Position numbers and translations under genes: made by a program. A model generated the notes under the pieces. The model made no database searches. It was not told where the DNA came from and was given only the letters and a program-made list of their open reading frames with translations. DNA of 64,000 nt, taken from contig NZ_JAJSOK010000028.1 in the NCBI RefSeq assembly GCF_021283305.1, positions 22,182 through 86,181 on the forward strand. The letters are read 5' to 3'. Shown here in pieces: positions 62,185 through 64,000 of this stretch. Position 1 is the first letter of the stretch, and each line of letters starts with the position of its first letter. Source of the stretch: Pseudonocardia kujensis. GTDB taxonomy: Bacteria; Actinomycetota; Actinomycetes; Mycobacteriales; Pseudonocardiaceae.

Positions 62185-63807
62185 TCAGGCGGCCGCCGAC
62201 GGTAGTCGGGCTTCGGCGAAGCGGGCGTTGATGTGCTGGTCGATGGTGCGCAGCGCGGCCCGAAGGGGCGGCGGGGTGGGTGGTGCGCTGGCCATGAGCG
62301 GCCTGAGCAGGCGGTTGTGGACCTTGGTGTAGAAGATGGCGAAGGCGAGGCCGTCGTCGGTGAGCCGGTAGAGGTTGCGGCCTTCGACGCGGGTGATCAG
62401 GCCGTTGCGGCGTAGGCGGGTCAGGTCGTAGCTGGCCCGGCTGGTGGGGTAGGGCTGGCCGAGCAGTCCGGTCATCAAGGCGCGCAGGCTCTTGTTGGTG
62501 ATGCCGGTGACGGCGAGCAGGGAGACGCTCAGGGCGCCGGCCAGGGCTTGGACCCGAGGGTCGCCGAACCGTAGGGCCGGGGCCCGCCGCCCCTCCCGGG
62601 TGCGGGTGGGGTGCGCGATCCGCTCAAAGGCTGGACTCGCGAGGATGCAGCCCTGGCCGACGCGTTCAGTATCGAGCAGGCGCCGGTTGACGGCACGGGC
62701 TTTGGCCTGCAGCGCGGGCAGGTTGTGCAGCCGGCGCTGACAGCCCAGGTCGTAGGGGTCGTTGACGACGGTCTCGACGCGCAGCGCGTGGCCGTCTTTG
62801 AGGTACTGCTTGATTCGGGAGTGCTTGTAGAAGGCGTTGACGGTGACCTCGACGCCGCGGGTGACGACCTGGGTGTTGAAGGTCAGTGGGTGGGTGCGCG
62901 GGCGGCCCCGGCGTTCGTGCTTGCCGGTGAAGATCAGCTCGACGTGTTCGGGGCGGCCGATGTCGAGGTTGTCGGCGACCAGGGCCTCGAAGAACCCGCG
63001 GGCATGGCGGGGCGCGCTGAACACCAGGGTGCGTGAGACCTCGACCTGGCGCATCGACAGCTCCCACCAGTACCCGCCGGCGCGATCGGCGTCGGTGAGC
63101 GGGCGCGGCAGCACCGCCAGCCAGCGCTGGGCGAAGGCGTCGATGGTGGCCGGGCCGAGCCGATCGCAGATCGCTTGCAGCGCGGCGGGGTCGTCGGTGG
63201 CGGCGAACCCGTTGGACAGCTCGGTGTACCCGATCCCGGCCTTGGCGGCCTGGCGTTTGGCCCACTCGTGTCCGTTGATCCAGATTTTGGCCGGGTAGGG
63301 GAAGTAGGCGCAGATCTTGATGAACGCCGGGCCGAACTCGTCGTCCCAGAGGTAGAAGTAAAAGCAGCTCACCCGCCGCTGTGTGCGGGGGAAGGTGTAC
63401 CAGGGCGCGCCGGTCGAGCCCTCGCGTTGCACCCCGACGAACACCGACGCGAACTCCTGCGCCGTGCCGATCGCGGCCACCCCGGAGTGCCCGGTGGCGG
63501 CCTGCGCGGCCAGATACGGGCGCATCCGATCGATCTTGCGGTCGGTCTTGGCGAAGCGCACCACCGGGACGTGCTCGGCGGCGGCGAACCGGGCGACGGC
63601 CTTGCGGAATGCCGCCCCGAGCTTGTTGAAGATCGCCGGCGACGGGATCGGATAGCCCAGGTGCGCGGTCAGGAAACTCACCACCTGCCCGCCCGCCTGC
63701 AGGTTCGGCACGTAGGCGTTGAGGTAGACCCGGTCCAAGCACTCCAGATCCAGCGCTACCTGCCCGTCGAGCACGTCATTCACGGTCACCGGCTTGGCCA
63801 CGGCCAC
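62185..63807 (-). CDS. Uncharacterised 540-residue protein in a mobile-element region
   Basis: A 540-residue protein of a family common in actinobacteria but without a function I can name. The N-terminal half has VALDLECLDRVYLNAYVPNL, VVRFAKTDRKIDRMRPYLAA and a Trp/Phe/Tyr-rich core with CFYFYLWDDEFGPAFIKICA and INGHEWAKRQAAKAGIGYTE. The C-terminal 130 residues end in a winged-helix-like stretch (TSRASYDLTRLRRNGLITRV). I see no clear DDE triad or recombinase motif. The position between a cut gene and an IS1182-type start suggests it is itself mobile or rides on a mobile element. GTG at 63807. Confidence 0.7.
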   Translation of the reverse strand: MAVAKPVTVNDVLDGQVALDLECLDRVYLNAYVPNLQAGGQVVSFLTAHLGYPIPSPAIFNKLGAAFRKAVARFAAAEHVPVVRFAKTDRKIDRMRPYLAAQAATGHSGVAAIGTAQEFASVFVGVQREGSTGAPWYTFPRTQRRVSCFYFYLWDDEFGPAFIKICAYFPYPAKIWINGHEWAKRQAAKAGIGYTELSNGFAATDDPAALQAICDRLGPATIDAFAQRWLAVLPRPLTDADRAGGYWWELSMRQVEVSRTLVFSAPRHARGFFEALVADNLDIGRPEHVELIFTGKHERRGRPRTHPLTFNTQVVTRGVEVTVNAFYKHSRIKQYLKDGHALRVETVVNDPYDLGCQRRLHNLPALQAKARAVNRRLLDTERVGQGCILASPAFERIAHPTRTREGRRAPALRFGDPRVQALAGALSVSLLAVTGITNKSLRALMTGLLGQPYPTSRASYDLTRLRRNGLITRVEGRNLYRLTDDGLAFAIFYTKVHNRLLRPLMASAPPTPPPLRAALRTIDQHINARFAEARLPSAAA

Positions 63808-63874
63808 CAGCGTGACCGCAGCTCATCCGCCTGACGAGCCATCACCTCGGCGGTCCGAGGCGGAGCCTCTCTGG

Positions 63875-63892
63875 GAGACTGCTGAAAAGCTC
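63875..63892 (+). repeat. Possible IS1182-type left terminal sequence
   Basis: GAGACTGCTGAAAAGCTC lies about 50 bp before the transposase start and resembles the terminal inverted repeats of IS1182-group elements. The matching right end would be outside the window. Confidence 0.35.
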
Positions 63893-63939
63893 GGGTGTCG
63901 GACCGCCAGTCGATCTCGGGCCGCTGGGACGATGCCCGT

Positions 63940-64000
63940 GTGCAGGGTCGGTCTGATCCGCAGCGTGAGCTGCTCGATGTCGAGTCCGTGGCCGGGCATC
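63940..64000 (+). mobile_element. IS1182-family transposase, 5' end only
   Basis: GTG at 63940 opens a frame reading QGRSDPQRELLDVESVAGH up to the window edge. This is the characteristic N-terminus of a group of actinobacterial IS1182-type transposases. Only 20 codons are visible, so intactness cannot be judged. Confidence 0.6.

Overview
The DNA is uniformly G+C-rich, uses GTG starts freely and packs genes with 1-4 nt overlaps. Together with a fused oxoglutarate decarboxylase/dehydrogenase (Kgd), nickel superoxide dismutase with its processing protease, an F420/LLM-type oxidoreductase and ARB_07466-like secreted proteins, this points to an actinomycete, most likely Pseudonocardiales. That assignment is inference; no rRNA or tRNA gene was seen.

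Layout. 0-5.3 kb: two paralogous secreted ARB_07466-like proteins around a DUF3616 gene, a decayed PhoX-type phosphatase, and a phosphofructokinase with the residue pair typical of pyrophosphate-dependent enzymes. 6-13.5 kb: a leftward operon with a glycerol facilitator, the three subunits of a B12-dependent diol/glycerol dehydratase (order small-large-medium), its two-subunit reactivase, then an XRE-cupin regulator and an sll0787-type AIR-synthase-like protein. 13.8-20.5 kb: an HbpS/GlcG-like protein, an aldehyde dehydrogenase, a GntR/FadR regulator and a DapA-family lyase, divergent from an MFS carrier and split dihydroxyacetone kinase-like DhaK/DhaL; together these look like a small-carbon-compound catabolic locus. 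20.6-23.1 kb: a NarL-type response regulator and a GAF-domain regulator. 23.1-26.1 kb: three more Nit1C (nitrilase-associated nitrogen-starvation cluster) proteins: MSMEG_0565-type glycosyltransferase, MSMEG_0568-type radical SAM protein and MSMEG_0567-type acetyltransferase. The sll0787 partner lies about 16 kb away and no nitrilase is present.

26.4-42.6 kb: GlmS, a 1298-residue fused ABC exporter with one degenerate ATP site, an ABC-2 pair, an acyl-CoA synthetase, the LLM oxidoreductase, a CU044_5270-like protein, Kgd and a small DUF6104 protein. 42.6-47.7 kb: a DUF559 nuclease-like gene bracketed by palindrome clusters, then a compact four-gene cassette of an FtsK/SpoIIIE ATPase with two ESAT-6-sized helical proteins and a 125-residue partner. 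47.9-61.8 kb: non-canonical Nramp transporter, DUF5134, multicopper oxidase, MOSC protein, OpuB/Osm-type osmoprotectant ABC transporter, a PAS-GGDEF-EAL protein, malic enzyme, and sodX/sodN. 61.9-64 kb: a mobile-element scar with a truncated HNH-type gene, a large uncharacterised ORF and the start of an IS1182-type transposase.

The most unusual feature is a dispersed intergenic palindrome (core ATTATGG-TT/AA-CCATAAT). Eighteen copies were counted in five clusters, and the clusters bracket two single genes: the aldehyde dehydrogenase and the DUF559 gene. The best candidate for an undescribed system is either this repeat family with its bracketed nuclease-like gene, or the FtsK/ESAT-6-like cassette.
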